From contig JABCRI010000989.1 of assembly GCA_015143295.1 (NCBI GenBank), positions 248,001-312,000 on the forward strand: 64,000 nucleotides of DNA. Reading direction: 5' to 3'. Below the pieces are notes generated by a model. It was given only the letters and a program-made list of their open reading frames with translations, searched no databases and was not told the DNA's origin. Numbering within the stretch: position 1 is the first letter of the stretch; every line of letters starts with the position of its first letter. Positions 1-50,730 of the stretch are shown here, one piece after another. The position numbers were made by a program, and so were the translations under genes. This DNA comes from Tetracentron sinense. Taxonomy: Eukaryota; Streptophyta; Magnoliopsida; Trochodendrales; Trochodendraceae.

Positions 1-1161
1 TAAACTTCAAATTTGAAAGCTAGAGTGACCTTTTCTTTGCATAATTGGAATTTAAATAGTTTCATTCATGGTACACTGGTAGATTGTTAATTGCTACGCT
101 AATAATTTTGGTCTATAGACAAAAGTATGTTGTTATATGATGTCTAACATAAGATCTCGGCATACTCTAATCTTTTAGATTTTTTGGATATCATTTCATC
201 TATTCTCTTAAATATTAACGAAAATATTTATGATTTTACAATTTATAATTTAAATCTTGTTTAATCCGAATGCTACTCTTACTATTTTCATATCGAATCC
301 GACTGTGGCAACACTGACAAACATAATGATTTTATTTTGTTCCTATGGAGGAAAGAGAGGAAATTTTTCAAGACAAAAGGGAAGGAAAAGAAATGAAACT
401 TTTGTCCCACACCAATCTTGCAAAAGAAACTCTAACAGGAAAATATTACACAACTTTTAACAATTTCATGTTGTTTTCCTGAGAAAGAAAATAAAAACAA
501 ACTCAACTTTGTGTACTGATCAGGTCCCCTTCCGTAACCAAAAGAAAACAGAAAAGAGAGTAAGGAAACAAATCACATATGCTGCCGATAGATCCAAATA
601 AAATCTAGGAATGGGCAAGAGGAATAGTATTCTCAAAGGATTTAGAGGCTGTTCTAATAGAAGGTTGGTTATACTTGACCTAAAGTTTGACTAAGAAAAA
701 ATGATTTGAAATACCGAGCAACTGCCTCATCCATGGAGGCTTACACGTCCTATCACCAAGTCTACAAATCAAGCCCGGTTGCCTACGCACCTAGGCGAGC
801 CCTTTTAACAACACAGATTATTAATTTACGAGGGGATGAGTTGTTACTGCCTGGGAGATTAGACTACAGAATAAGGTTTTCTAAGTGTACAAAAATCACA
901 ACAAACCAATCACAGGATATAACGGTTCCTCCTTACATCATTATCCAGATAAAACATAGCGAAATTATGAAATAAATATACATAATGCATCAAAAGAAGT
1001 ACAACAAACTCAAAGGTAAAATAAAGAGTCCAGGAGTTCAGGTCCAAATACCAATAAAGAAGACTATCATGCTGAAACATTTGCTGATGAATACTGGAGA
1101 CATTAAAAATGCCAGGGAAGAAATAATGATAATAATAATAACAATAATACTAAGCAAACAC
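1..1161. other. Region left of kinase exon 4, no gene recognised
   Basis: This is AT-rich sequence with scattered short ORFs. I looked on the minus strand for the kinase C-lobe (APE motif, DIWSLG motif) and did not find it. A run of AAT/ATA trinucleotides lies at about 1124-1150. If the kinase gene is intact, this is an intron of at least 1.1 kb. Confidence 0.5.
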
Positions 1162-4100
1162 CTGCAATTGTAGTGCCTCCGAACGAGAGCGAATTTGCTT
1201 CCTTGCTGGCCGAGAACTTCCAAAATCCATCAATATGGCAAGTGGTGGTTGTCCTTTTGTGTGTGATGAGGACATTACCTGGTTTGACATCATTGTGCGC
1301 ATATGGAGGCTCAAAACTATGCATATGCTTCAGTCCTGCACAAAGCTGCGGCATTGGTTCTTTGTTAGACAAAAATAATAGTAACCCCAGTAATAACTCA
1401 GTAATGAAACCACGATTACCAATGACACCAAAGAAAGTTAAAGAAGCCAAGTTGAAAGTGCAATAATTGTAATGTACAAGTCGGAAAAAAAAATGCTCCC
1501 TAGCTAAGCCCTAATGATAGATGCGAAAACCACACATGTTTGTGTTTCAAACAACTAATCCCACCAAGAGGAATAAAGCCAATATGACTCCCAATTATAA
1601 ATTGATCTAGTTGTATACCTCTATCATTCAATAGGTAGCTTTGTTTTGGAGAAACCGAAATTCTTCATTGACCATATGTGCAAGTTAGTTCAACCAACAA
1701 TGACTGGACCAATGGGAACGCTTTCTGAAATGACTTACTGAAGTGGATATAAAAATCATTTTTGATGTAATTAGCATCTCAATATCTCATACACATCATA
1801 TATAACGAGATGCTAGACATATGGCAGATAGCAGTCAAATTAGACCACCAGTACCATTGAAGGCGTATAGACATGCTTAGCAGATTTTAAAAGGGTAAGA
1901 AGTAGCATGGAGCACTTGGAATGAGAACTTTGCAGAGCAAGACCCTTTTACTTATGTTTCCAAATTTACTGTTCTTGGGGATTGTTTCCTTTCACACTGC
2001 TTGAGCTGTAATGGGAAGAAATATGGCACTTGAGAATGATGAGTCCATTCATAATTACAAGAGTGAGAAGTAAACGAAACAAAAGCAGGAAACAAGGCTA
2101 AAAAATTATTGGGAAATGAAAAGAGAGGAATAAGATATGTATTGCCTCACTCCTCTTATATTAGTATGGGTGGCTCTACCTTAGATTTTGTCTTACATGA
2201 ATATGTGTGGAAAATTAGGCACCTTAGACTATAGTGGACCTTGTATAAAACCATCCCATTTAAATCTGTTGTTCTTGGGCTGGAATAAAATACATACAAA
2301 TAATAAAATCAATATTAAAATCCCGTGAGAAAAATATTTAATCTAATGGTAATTGTGGAAGCTTTACGTTACTGGTTGTAGAGGCACACTATATTCTACC
2401 AATCTTTTACCAAAAATGCTAAAATCCAACAATAATTGTTCAAGGTACACACACTGGGCTGTAGACTCGAACCCATCCCATGACTACTAAATGGGACATG
2501 ATGGAAGTGACCATCCTGGGAGGCAAGATTCTTGGGAAGCGATCTTCAAACCTTGTACATAAATTCCGAGCAACTATAACTCTATTGGACCACCCCCAAT
2601 AAAAGCACCAACTCATCCTTAGCCGGCTTATGAGAATCTATCTGGAGACAGAACAACGGAAGGGCTTTTTCCCTCGCCCTATAGAATGAATAAGGTTGAG
2701 GGCGAAGAATGAGCACAAGAGAGTTAACAGAGGGGCTTTAGCAAAAGACTCTTAAGACGAGTGGCACTCGTCGGAGGAATAGCAATCATAAGAGATTCTT
2801 TCTTGTGTGGGGAAATCCGTTTCATGCAATCGGGGGAGGCCAAGCCCACCCAAGGTTCATGGCTCTATCGATAGAAAGTTTCCTTCTTGGATTGAATATC
2901 CCTTTTTCCTCACAAAAAAGAACGCAGTTTCACTTTGTTGTTCTTGGAATCTGGCGTCGCCATCTTTGTCGTCTGCCGTCATTGGCATCGTCCCAAGGTA
3001 AGCTCTCCTTCCCTCTTCCATTTTTTTTCATCTTCGAACAAGTTCTTAAAGCCTTGGGGGTTAGAGATGAAGCCAAAGACCTTGATTCTCCAATGATTTT
3101 CTCTAGACTCTCTCTCTCTTCTTTGCCTCTTCTTAGGGTTTCCTTTTTTGTGAATACTCTGCGGCTCAAAAAAGAAGGAAAATTAAGGTTCTTGGTTTTG
3201 CCCAGCAATAGTTGCAAGGAGAGGCATGACTACTTGTTTTGTAGCTGCAGCTGATTCTTTCGTGTACAGGAAGCTCTGGTAGTTTGTTTGAGCTATTGGG
3301 ATAGTGTTGCAGCCAGGGTGGTCTGCAGATTATGAGAGGAGGACCATCAAATATGTGTAGTTAAAGTGATCATGTACTTGTTGATATAGAATTTGGTTTC
3401 AACAATGAGACGTGTAATTAGCACTAAACAGTGTTGTTCAGTTTTATTTTCATTTATGCAAAGCCTGTCCATGTTTTTCTTGGTGGATAATGTGACAATC
3501 CCCTAAATATGCATATGATATGTTTTCTTCTTGAAATGTTCTTTTGTGTTTCTCTTTGTGAAGTCCTGGAAATTCACTCACATTGTCCCCGTACAAAATA
3601 ACACAGAACATCATATGCTCAAGCTTGTGAAAAACCCAGATCTTGAAAAGCCTAGGATTTTTAAAGTTCCGGCAAAAGAACACAGCCTTACGGTTACATG
3701 AGAATGGGGAGCAATCATCCACCAGTGCAGATTTCATTCTGATGGATCAGCAAAAACGTGTCCAACCAAGAGACTTAGAATGATTTAGAGTTGGCTTTAT
3801 CCATCAAATAACGAACCAATAGGGGTCGTATGCAGATTTAGTGAACGAATATCATGTTTGGACCTAATATGACTAACGAGCAATAAGCAGAGGCGTAGCA
3901 CAAAAGCTGAAAATTTTGAGATTATATCTACAATAGGATCCATGATCTGGAACTCTTCAGTAACGCGAAATGGCATAGAATAAGAGGCACTAAATCCTAA
4001 GATGTAGACATTCACCCAGAAGCACATTTGTAATTATAGGATCTGGATATTGATTACGCAAGAGAAAATGCCATGTGATATTGTGAATCTTATTCACCTG

Positions 4101-5572
4101 CCGAAATATCTGAAGAACATCAGATGTAGAGAAGAATTCCTTTTTTGCTTTCATAACTTTAGCATTGTCCAATAAGGTACAATCCAAATGAACTGGGAAT
4201 AACAAGTATGCTTCATGATTACAGGATCCTTCCTGTGTGGCCTAGACAAAAAATAATAATAACCATGCATATTAGACCACTTGCAAAAAAAATCTATCAA
4301 CGAATACAACACAGGATAAACACTGTATGATTCCAAGACACATAAATCTGCTGAAACAGATTAATGATATCCAAGATCAACTCACGAATGTATCCTCACT
4401 GATTAGCAAATCCATCAGCAACTGATTCAAAAAACTTACAAGCTCCAGTTGCGAAGAGGATTCATGAAACGAGATAAAGAGCTTTTGGAAGATTTAAAAA
4501 AAAAATTACAGGTTCTATGTATGTATAAATACCAGCTCTGTATAAGCTAGGTTTGAGATTAATCCAAAGTAATTACCTTAGCTGCAATGATAGCATGATC
4601 AAGAAGTGGAAGTAGATTGGGATGGCTAAACAAGGACGAAACACGGATCTCCTCCCTCACCATTTCCAATTGCTCATTATTTTGAATTAGGACTTTCTTC
4701 ATTGCATATGTGCCATCAGCTGCAGCGATGTAAAACTCCAGTTCAGTTCCAAACGATCAAATGTAGACAACGACCACTTATTAATAAATTCAAATATACA
4801 TATCATAACAGAAATCAAACTTCCAATAAAATTATTTGCAAAATAATAACATAACCCCCAAAACTAAAATTACCCTTTCAGATTAGAAACATAAGAAAAC
4901 TTCAGTTCCAAGGCCACATTTCTCAAATCAATTACTAAAGAGGCATAAAAAGGAAGGCAAACCCACTTCGCCGAATATCAAAAAACATCAATGTTTTCAG
5001 AATTAAGTTCAATTTTCACCATTCTCAAACCAAAGTAAAACAGCCCAACAAAATTTATAAGGAATAAAGGATACCCACTTCCCTAAAAATCCCAGCAACG
5101 TGATCGAAAAGCCCTAGGACTGACGGAACGCATCAAATCAATCTATTTAGAACCGTAACACAATGGAATCCCCACATTACCAAATATAAGTTGCAGCATA
5201 ATCCATGCTCGAAATTTCAAATATTACAGACAGCAATGCTTCTCAAACACTAGAAAGTATCAAATTTCATACTCCCAATGGAATTTATTAAAGAAAATGA
5301 ATTAATGAAACAAGAAACAAAAAACCAACAGAACTGAAGAAGCTAAATAGAAAAGAGATCCGACCTGAAACATGAGATGGGTCCTTAAATTTCTTGCCGA
5401 CAACACCAGTAGAAGTGGAATCCGTACCAATATCCTTGACGAGAAAAACGTAGGCAAATCCACCTTCTCCAAGCTGCCTCAAGATCCTGTAACGGTTCTC
5501 ATTGATCCAAATATCTCCTCCGCCATTAACGGCATCATACAGAGCATTCAAACCAGAAAACGAGCACCCCAT
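1162..5572 (-). CDS. STK16-like Ser/Thr protein kinase, 5' part (partial, frameshifted)
   Basis: Exons on the minus strand, from GT-AG sites and reading phase: 5365-5572, 4577-4719, 4098-4241, 1162-1345. Exon 1 gives MGCSFSGLNALYDAVNGGGD and a glycine loop (LGEGGFAYVFLV). Exon 2 carries the ATP-binding lysine region (YAMKKVLIQ) and a C-helix-like stretch. Exon 4 has the catalytic loop AHNDVKPGNVL. This is the STK16/NAK-family pattern. MGC at the N-terminus fits the myristoyl/palmitoyl signal known for STK16, so I start at 5572 and not at the in-frame ATG at 5590. Exon 4 is 184 nt where 62 codons (186 nt) are expected. After the VLITH segment the DFG region (ILMDFGSSRPARKQ) is readable only in another frame, indicating a 2-nt loss near 1255-1265. 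The C-lobe exons should lie left of 1162 but I do not see them in 1-1161. It is either a new pseudogene, a sequence error or a gene continuing outside the window. Confidence 0.85.
2050..2578. mobile_element. hAT-like MITE, CATAGTT family copy 1
   Basis: Non-coding element of 529 bp in kinase intron 3. It starts CATAATTAC and ends AACTATA. Flanking octamers are AGTCCATT (2042-2049) and ACTCTATT (2579-2586), 6/8 matching, the 8-bp duplication size of hAT elements. Its interior clearly resembles the elements at 24659-25025 and 36418-37012, including a shared stretch reading GGCACCTTAGACTATAGTG. Age has eroded the ends, so this copy is assigned mainly through its relatives. Confidence 0.7.
2640..3300 (+). 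other. Gene-5'-end-like segment in kinase intron 3
   Basis: This stretch is less AT-rich than its surroundings. It has pyrimidine-rich tracts and a strong donor-like site (CCCAAG followed by GTAAGC at about 2994-3003), then more pyrimidine-rich sequence, as in the first non-coding exon of a plant housekeeping gene. Plus-strand reading frames here (for example 2805-3254) match no protein I recognise. It could be a captured promoter and exon, or an unrecognised repeat. I found no terminal inverted repeats or target duplication. Confidence 0.25.
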
Positions 5573-5770
5573 CTCTCTCTCTCTACCCAACAGATCTTCA
5601 GATTCTCATTAGAAACAAAGATTTCTCACTCTTCAGTTTTTTATTTCTCAGATTCTTACAGCCTCTCTCTCAGATCTTCTCCCATTCCCTTTTACGGTTG
5701 TTGCGAGTCTGTTTTTTTCTCTTTTTTTGAACGTTACGATCTATTCCGTACACTTAGAACGCAGACTTTA
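5573..5770 (-). promoter_or_regulatory. Presumed 5' UTR and core promoter of the STK16-like gene
   Basis: On the coding (minus) strand this 200-bp stretch is purine-rich (GAGAGA runs just before the ATG at 5572), typical of plant 5' leaders. No clear TATA box was seen. The assignment rests on position alone. Confidence 0.35.
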
Positions 5771-6039
5771 ATCTGAACCGTCAATTTGGTAAACCATTCA
5801 ATGGTCCATATTAATCTAATAAACTTGGGCGTTTGATAAAACTTTAATAGAGGTTTTGCATATCAACTGCTAGGTCTTCCTTAGTTTGCAATTATAAAGT
5901 TGTTATGTGTGAACATGTTGCAAATTAATTCATTGTTTTCCGACAAATACCTTTAATAAAATGACTATTATGCACTTAATATATTTCATAACATCATAAA
6001 GTCTTTAACTGTTCTTAAACCATGGATAATAAGATTTGA

Positions 6040-7260
6040 TCCCTCTATGGTTAATTTGTCTTCTTTTAACTCTTAATTATGATTAAGATTCACTAACTCT
6101 TAAGATTAAAGCATCTAACCCTAGGTTATAGAAAAATTTTTTAAAAATAACTTGTCCCCTTTTAACTTCCTTTACTAACTCTTAAGATTAAAGCATCTAA
6201 CCCTAGGTTATAGAAATTTTTTTTAAAAATAGCTTGTCCCCTTTTAACTTCCTTTAATGTTGTTAAGATTCACCGATCCTTAGGGTTAAAGCATTTAAAC
6301 TTGATTTTTAGAATAAAAAATTGAATATCTCTTTTAACTCCCTTTAACTGTGGTTAAGATTCACTAACCCTTAGGTTTAAAGCATCTATTGGACAATTGT
6401 TTTTAAAAAAGTAACATGTTCTCCTTTAACTACGGTTAAGATTCACAAATCCTTAGGGTTAAAGCATCTAACCTTGATTTTTAGAAAAAAAAAGTTGAAC
6501 ATCTCTTTTAACTGTGGTTAATATTAACTTTAGGGTTAAAGCATCTGTTAGAATTTTTTATAAAAAAATAATGTGTCCCTTTTAACTCCCTTTAACTGTG
6601 ACTAAGATTCACTAACCCTAGGGTTAAAGCATCAAACCTTGGTTTTTAGAAAAAAATTAATGCATCCCCTTTTAACTTCCTTTAAATGTGGTTAAGATTC
6701 ACTAACTTAAGGTTAAAGCATCTAACCATTGGTTTTAGAAAAAAAATTTAAAAATTAATGTGTCCCCTTTTAACTCCCTTTAATTGTGGTTAAGATTCAC
6801 TAATCCTTAAGGTTAAAGCGTCTAACCATGGTTTTGAGAAAAAATATTAAAAGATTAACGTGTCCACTTTTAACTCCCTTTAATTGTGGTTAAGATTCAC
6901 TAACCCATAGGGATAAAGCATCTAACCTTAATTTTTTTTAATATTAAAAAACTAACGTGTCCCCTTTTAACTCTCTTTAATGGTGGCTAAGATTCACTAA
7001 TCCTTAGTGTTAAAGCAGTTAACCTTGGTTTTTAGAAAAAAAATTAATATGTCCCCTTTGAACTCATTTTAAACATAATTAAGACCCACTAACGCATCTA
7101 ACCTTGGGTTTTTGAATTTTTATAAAAAAATTAATGTGTACCCTTTTAACTCCCTTTAATTATGGTTAAGATTCAATAACTTTTAAGATTAAAGCATCTA
7201 ACCATAGTTTTTAGAAAAAAAATTAAAACAATTAATCATAAGGGTTAAAATTTATTAACC
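6040..7260. repeat. Degenerate tandem array, about twelve units of 85-105 bp
   Basis: The words CCCTTTAACT, GGTTAAGATTCACTAACC, TTAGGGTTAAAGCATCTAACC and an A-rich spacer recur in the same order about twelve times. TAAGATTCAC-type anchors occur near 6081, 6261, 6355, 6438, 6603, 6688, 6791, 6892 and 6980, with weaker ones at 7078 and 7163. Unit lengths vary because the A-rich spacer varies. The unit resembles the arm of the fold-back element at 7843-8171, which also has CCTTTGACACCCCTTAACC followed by AAGGTTCACCCAACCCTAGG. Confidence 0.85.
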
Positions 7261-7842
7261 AAGGTTCAAGAGCAATTAAATGGACTTTGTAAAGTTATGA
7301 AATCCGTTAAGGGCATAATAGTCTTTTTAGTAACAATTTCAAACAAAAGTAAGGTTTGAAGGTATTTGTCTAACTGTTGCAAAACAATGAGTTAATTTCA
7401 CATAAATGTGTATTTGCAAAGGAAGAACCTAGCAGCTAATATGCAAAACTACAAACTTAAAATAAGAGCTTATAACTTATTAACCTCTTATTCTGATGAT
7501 AATAAATATTCTACCAAGTGATTTTATCACTTATTTAATAAGCAATTTAAAACCATTTTTTGAAAAGCACGTACAATTGATTCCTATATTTCAGGTTTCT
7601 TTTAGTTTTATTTTCATCTATTAGGTTACACATGAGTTATAAGAAAGGAAGAGAGAATGAGAAGATGAGCCCTAATAATACAATATATTTATTCAATAGA
7701 GATGAGTGGGCTCAATTTGACCCACTGCAACTAAAAAAGTAAAGCTTGGTTCTAAATAAAGCAAGTCTATCTTAAATTGGATTTAATGGAGTCCGGCCCA
7801 ACAACCTTACTTAAAATGAGTTTTTTATTAAAAAAAAGGAAC

Positions 7843-8171
7843 AGGATTCTCTCGAGTTGAACCCCTAGAGGTTGCCACGTGTCTCCTTTGACACCCCTTA
7901 ACCATGGGTAAGGTTCACCCAACCCTAGGATTCACTAACCCATCCTTGGTTTTTTTTTTTTATTAATTATTATTTTTTAAATTAAAAAAACTGTTTTTAG
8001 AGTTTTTTAATATTAAAAATATTTTTTTAATTTAAAAAATAATAATTAATAAATAAATAAATAACCAAGGATGGGTTAGTGAACCCTAGGGGTGGGTGAA
8101 CCTTACCCATGGTTAAGGGGTGTCAAAGGAGACACGTGGCGACCTCTAGGGGTTGAACTCGAGAGGATCCT
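7843..8171. mobile_element. Fold-back (long inverted repeat) MITE
   Basis: Two nearly complementary arms of about 130 bp are separated by an AT-rich centre, so the strand can fold into a long hairpin. The left arm starts AGGATTCTCTCGAG and the right arm ends CTCGAGAGGATCCT. Both include the GCCACGTG-type and ACCCATGGTTAAG-type words. There is no coding capacity. I could not settle a target-site duplication, so the superfamily (Mutator-like or other) is open. Confidence 0.85.
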
Positions 8172-8639
8172 GAGCCTTAAAAAAACTATTCAATAATCCG
8201 GGGTACTTTTAGAATTGAAAAATGTCAATCCACACCAAAAATGAAGGTTGTTTTTTTGTAATATTTTTTCTTGCAAAGTCTTAATTGTACGAAAGAATTA
8301 GATGCATGCACGTATGTCCAAACTACTTTGTAAATGTTGGTGGGCCAAAGCTTAAGAGATGAATGGATCAGATTGGATGCTCCAAATTGTCTGATCACAA
8401 CAAAGCAGTAGAGTAATGCTGATGCATTACTAAACCTTGATACAACTCTATTACATTTAAAATATGGCATATCAATTGGTAAGCTTGTATATTTTTTTTG
8501 GAGAGAATGTCTTGACATGATCTGTTTCTAAAAGTTATTTACCATACCCTGAATGATATCTCTTTAAAGACCAGGCCAACCCTCATAATTTTAAGTTGGC
8601 AGTAGAAACAGTGTTTAGTATGAACTGCCTTGGAATTTA
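8172..8639. other. Intergenic, nothing recognised
   Basis: AT-rich sequence between the fold-back element and a SINE-like element. Short ORFs here have no recognisable protein features. Confidence 0.5.
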
Positions 8640-8845
8640 GCAAAAGGGGGAGTTGGTGCTGCTGATCAGGACCACGCCTCAAAAAGCGGAGGTCCTGAGT
8701 TTGATTCCCTTCCTCTTGTTGGCCACTCTTAGGGATTTATCCCCTTTTTTTTGTGCGTGTGGATTGGGGGGTTTTGCACATGCCTGAGGAATTAGTGAAG
8801 TGCTCCAAGAGGCCCGGGGATTTAGTCAGGCGCCCAAAAAAAGAA
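8640..8845 (+). mobile_element. tRNA-derived SINE-like element
   Basis: A box-B-like GAGTTTGATTCCC (about 8697-8709) sits roughly 40-50 bp after a box-A-like segment (GTTGGTGCTGCTGATCAGG). A G- and T-rich body follows, ending in CGCCCAAAAAAAG. That layout of internal Pol III promoter, body and short A tail is typical of plant SINEs. No target duplication was confirmed. Confidence 0.5.
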
Positions 8846-9395
8846 TGTAGCAACTAAAGCAAACCTTGCCATACTAATTAAACCTTTTTAAAAAAAAAAC
8901 TTTCAGTTCATGCATTCCTACAAATTAAATTGCTCTCAACCAGTAAACCAGTCTACACTGATTTGTTTCCTAAAGATGGAAATGCACAACATTATATTTT
9001 TCCGACATGAACCATGTTCTGCTCTGCCATTCTAGCCTAGAATTGTAATTTGTTCGTTAAAAAAAAAAAACATAAAATAAGCAAATTCAAAAGTATGTTA
9101 CAAATTTTTTCTTAGTATCTCCACTCATGTATGTCCAGTTTCACCTTCCCTTGCCTTTTTAGTGCCTTTAACTTGCACCAATTATACAATCTTATTCAAT
9201 AGAGAGAGTATATCCACAATGGTCATTTCTCCTAAATTTGTAAAAAAAAATTGCACTTAAGCTGCTTGACATATTAATCTTTCAAAATATGAACTTACAT
9301 AGATCTCCTAAATTTGAAAGAAAATATTGTACTTAAACTGCTTGCCATATTAATCATTAGAAATATGAACTTAAATAGATTGAAGCTGTCATATT

Positions 9396-10090
9396 TTTTT
9401 TGATCGATAAGGAGATAATATATATATATATATAACAAGAAGAAAGTTCCAGGGAGAAAAGTAAAGTAAAAGTTTACACTAGCATAAACTGAAAGGCATA
9501 AACGGAGTCGAGGTAAATCCCCCGCTAATAAGAGAACGGATCCAAAGTTTGTTAGGCATCATCCCAACACAGATCCTAGATCCACCCACTGTTCCGAATG
9601 GACACCTAATCTAGATGAATTCAAGTTGAATAAGAGAAATAGAAGTGATGGAGTGGTCAAAAACTCTCCTATTTCTCTCCCTCCAAATTGACCATAAGAT
9701 GACCCTAGATAGAACCGATCAAATTTCTCTCTTCGCACTATCTACACTAACTAATGACCAGCAAGATAAGAAGTTTTGAAATGAAGAAGAAAATACCCAA
9801 GCCATGCCCACTTGGGTAAAAAAATAACTCCATATCACACCCCCACAATAGGGCAGTACGTGAGCAAGTGATCCACTGTCTCGTCCACTTTGAAACACAA
9901 AAAACAACAATTAGCCATCTTCCATCCTCTAGTCTTTAAATGATCACAAGTAAGGATTTTATTCAATAATTCATTCCATAAAAAAAAAAATACCTTTAAA
10001 GGAATACATGAATACCTTAGACAACAATAAAGCTAACTTCGCTCGATGACTCCCATCATTTTCCGGTTTATCGTCGGACAACCTTAGTAG
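9396..10090 (-). mobile_element. LINE 3' fragment (zf-RVT tail)
   Basis: Read on the minus strand, the segment gives a C-terminal LINE reverse-transcriptase zinc-finger region (FKVDETVDHLLTYCP) followed by WAWLGYFLLHFKTSYLAGH. The latter resembles the tail of the LINE fragment at 42673-43213. A T-run at 9393-9400 is the complement of its A tail. Several stop codons break the frame. It lies about 290 bp downstream of the agmatine deiminase stop codon. Confidence 0.65.
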
Positions 10091-10378
10091 GCATGTGATT
10101 TACACAGTTACACTGATTTGGAGTGAGCAGAATTGAACCATCAAACTCAGGCTTGAGCAACCTGTTTATCATACTAGATAGATAAACATCTCCTTTGATG
10201 GGGTAATTAGTTCAGGGTAACTGAATTCTGTTACAACACAGTACTGAGCAGAAATTGACCCTAGGATTCACTATGCTCCTTCAGGGCAAGCGACTAGTCA
10301 TGAAATATTGTTCATTTCTTTACATTAACTGTATCATTAAAAAAAACACGATATTACCCTCGCAACACACAATACTAT

Positions 10379-49203
<38,825 letters not shown>

Positions 49204-49400
49204 CACAAATTCCTCTGAAGCTACCTCCTCCTCCTGTTTTAACTCTGCAAAATGGTAACCTTTCACAAATACCAGTAGATAGTAGCAGAGAGCCGCCCTG
49301 GATACTGTTTCTACTCTTTTGACGACCTTGCCTCCCACTAATATTCTCTCCCCTTTGTTTATTTATTTATTTACTTTTTAGGAGTCCATTTATTACTTAT
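49204..49400 (-). promoter_or_regulatory. Presumed AIH 5' leader and core promoter
   Basis: On the minus strand an AAATAAATAAATAAAC stretch lies at about 49357-49375, 155-170 bp upstream of the ATG. It is the best TATA-like sequence here. Assignment is from position only. Confidence 0.3.
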
Positions 49401-49454
49401 TTTAGGAGGAGCCCTTGGCTTTTTTTGCCTAAGGTTTTGAACCTCCAATGGGAA

Positions 49455-49508
49455 CAAGGTTCCTTCTTAAACCCTATACATCAAGGTTCCTTCTTAAACC
49501 CTAGACAT
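49455..49508. repeat. 27-bp direct duplication upstream of AIH
   Basis: Two adjacent copies of a 27-bp unit starting CAAGGTTCCTTCTTAAACCC, differing at about one base (TATACAT against TAGACAT). Confidence 0.9.
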
Positions 49509-49662
49509 CATCAGTCCAGTAGATAAGAGGAGCATGTCTGGTTTTAAAACCTTGGTAAATGCGAGCAACTTTCTCGGAGTCAGAGTTGCCCTTAAATCCT
49601 CCAATTGCATGCGTGGTAGTCTAAAGAGGCGTGCAAGCCCTACTAAGCATAATAAGTGGGGT

Positions 49663-50152
49663 TAGGGCTGCAAACGGAGCGGATATGAAACGGATATTGG
49701 TATATCCGAATTCATATATGATTATATATCCGGATATCCGTATCCGGATAAATATCCGGCGAATAGTAAAATATGATATCCGCATCCATTCCGATTAAAA
49801 TATCCGGATTCGGATGCGAATCCGGATTATCCGATTATTTAAAAAAAACATTAAAATAATATAAATTAATATTTAAAAATGTAAAAATATATAATTTTTT
49901 ATTTAAAAAATATATTTTAAAGGTAATATTAATTTTATAAATTTAAAATATATTTTTTATATATATTATATAATCGAACGGATATTTATCGGATCGGATG
50001 TATCAGTATCTAAATCCATATCCGAATTATAAACGGATGGTGATTTACTATCCGAATTCGCTCCGCCGGATATCTATTCAAATAAATATCCGACTAAACG
50101 GATTCGGATGCGAATCGGATACAGATATTATCCGCATCCGCTTGCAGCCCTA
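49663..50152. mobile_element. hAT MITE, TAGGGCTGCAA ends
   Basis: Element of 490 bp that starts TAGGGCTGCAAACGGAGCGG and ends CATCCGCTTGCAGCCCTA. The flanking octamer AGTGGGGT is exact (49655-49662, 50153-50160). GGATATCCG-type words crowd both ends in both orientations around an AT-rich core. No coding capacity. Confidence 0.95.
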
Positions 50153-50165
50153 AGTGGGGTGTAAC

Positions 50166-50304
50166 CTAGGAAGCACAGATACTTTGAAAATGAAAACGTA
50201 CCCGTATCGTCGTACCTGTATTGCCGTATCGGATACGGCACTCTAAGGTAAAATTTAACTGTTTTTCATAATTTCTACCGTATCACCGTACCTGTGCTTC
50301 CTAG
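50166..50304. mobile_element. Short hAT MITE, CTAGGAAGCACAG ends
   Basis: Element of 139 bp with ends CTAGGAAGCACAG and CTGTGCTTCCTAG, exact inverted repeats of 13 bp. The flanking octamer GGTGTAAC is exact (50158-50165, 50305-50312). Its left duplication overlaps the right duplication of the preceding MITE by three bases. Confidence 0.93.
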
Positions 50305-50499
50305 GGTGTAACTAAAGTTGTCAATGAGAGGCCGAATTCGTCTTAAAATGAGCCGAGCTTGAATTGGATATTTGAGCTCATTGAAATGAGTTAGAGATAC
50401 ACGATTGAGCTCGTCTGTTAATCAAGGTGCACACAAACAACAACCGGCTCCCTCATTAATTGTGGTTTAGGTTAGTCAAATCAAGTTTAATATTTTTTT

Positions 50500-50730
50500 T
50501 CTAAAAAACAAGGGTAGATGGATAACCCTAGGGATGAGTGAATCTTAATCACAGTTAGTGGTGTTAAAAGGGACATGTGGCGACCTATAAGTGTACGTGT
50601 TAACTATGGTTTAGATTAATCAACCCAAGATTAATATTTTTAAAAAAAAAAATCTGCAAAACAAGGATAGATGGATGAACCTTACAAGTAAATGAATCTT
50701 AACCACAGTTAAATACGTGTTAAATGGGTG
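50500..50730. repeat. Relative of the fold-back and tandem-array sequence
   Basis: Words such as AACCCTAGGGATGAGTGAATC, TTAATCACAGTTAG and ACATGTGGCGACCT match, in reverse orientation, the arm of the fold-back element at 7843-8171. The pattern repeats once at about 50640-50720. It is a degenerate fragment. Confidence 0.55.

Noticed and set aside
5573..5590. In-frame upstream ATG at 5590 for the kinase
   Set aside because: The MGC start at 5572 gives the acylation motif of the STK16 family; the upstream codons are just a GAGA run.
6040..7260. Telomere-like repeats (CCCTAGGG, TTAGGGTTAAA)
   Set aside because: Units are 85-105 bp and contain no (TTTAGGG)n runs; this is an interstitial minisatellite.
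49204..49338. In-frame upstream ATG at 49338 as AIH start
   Set aside because: The extra 45 residues resemble neither family N-termini nor a transit peptide; orthologues begin at the later Met.
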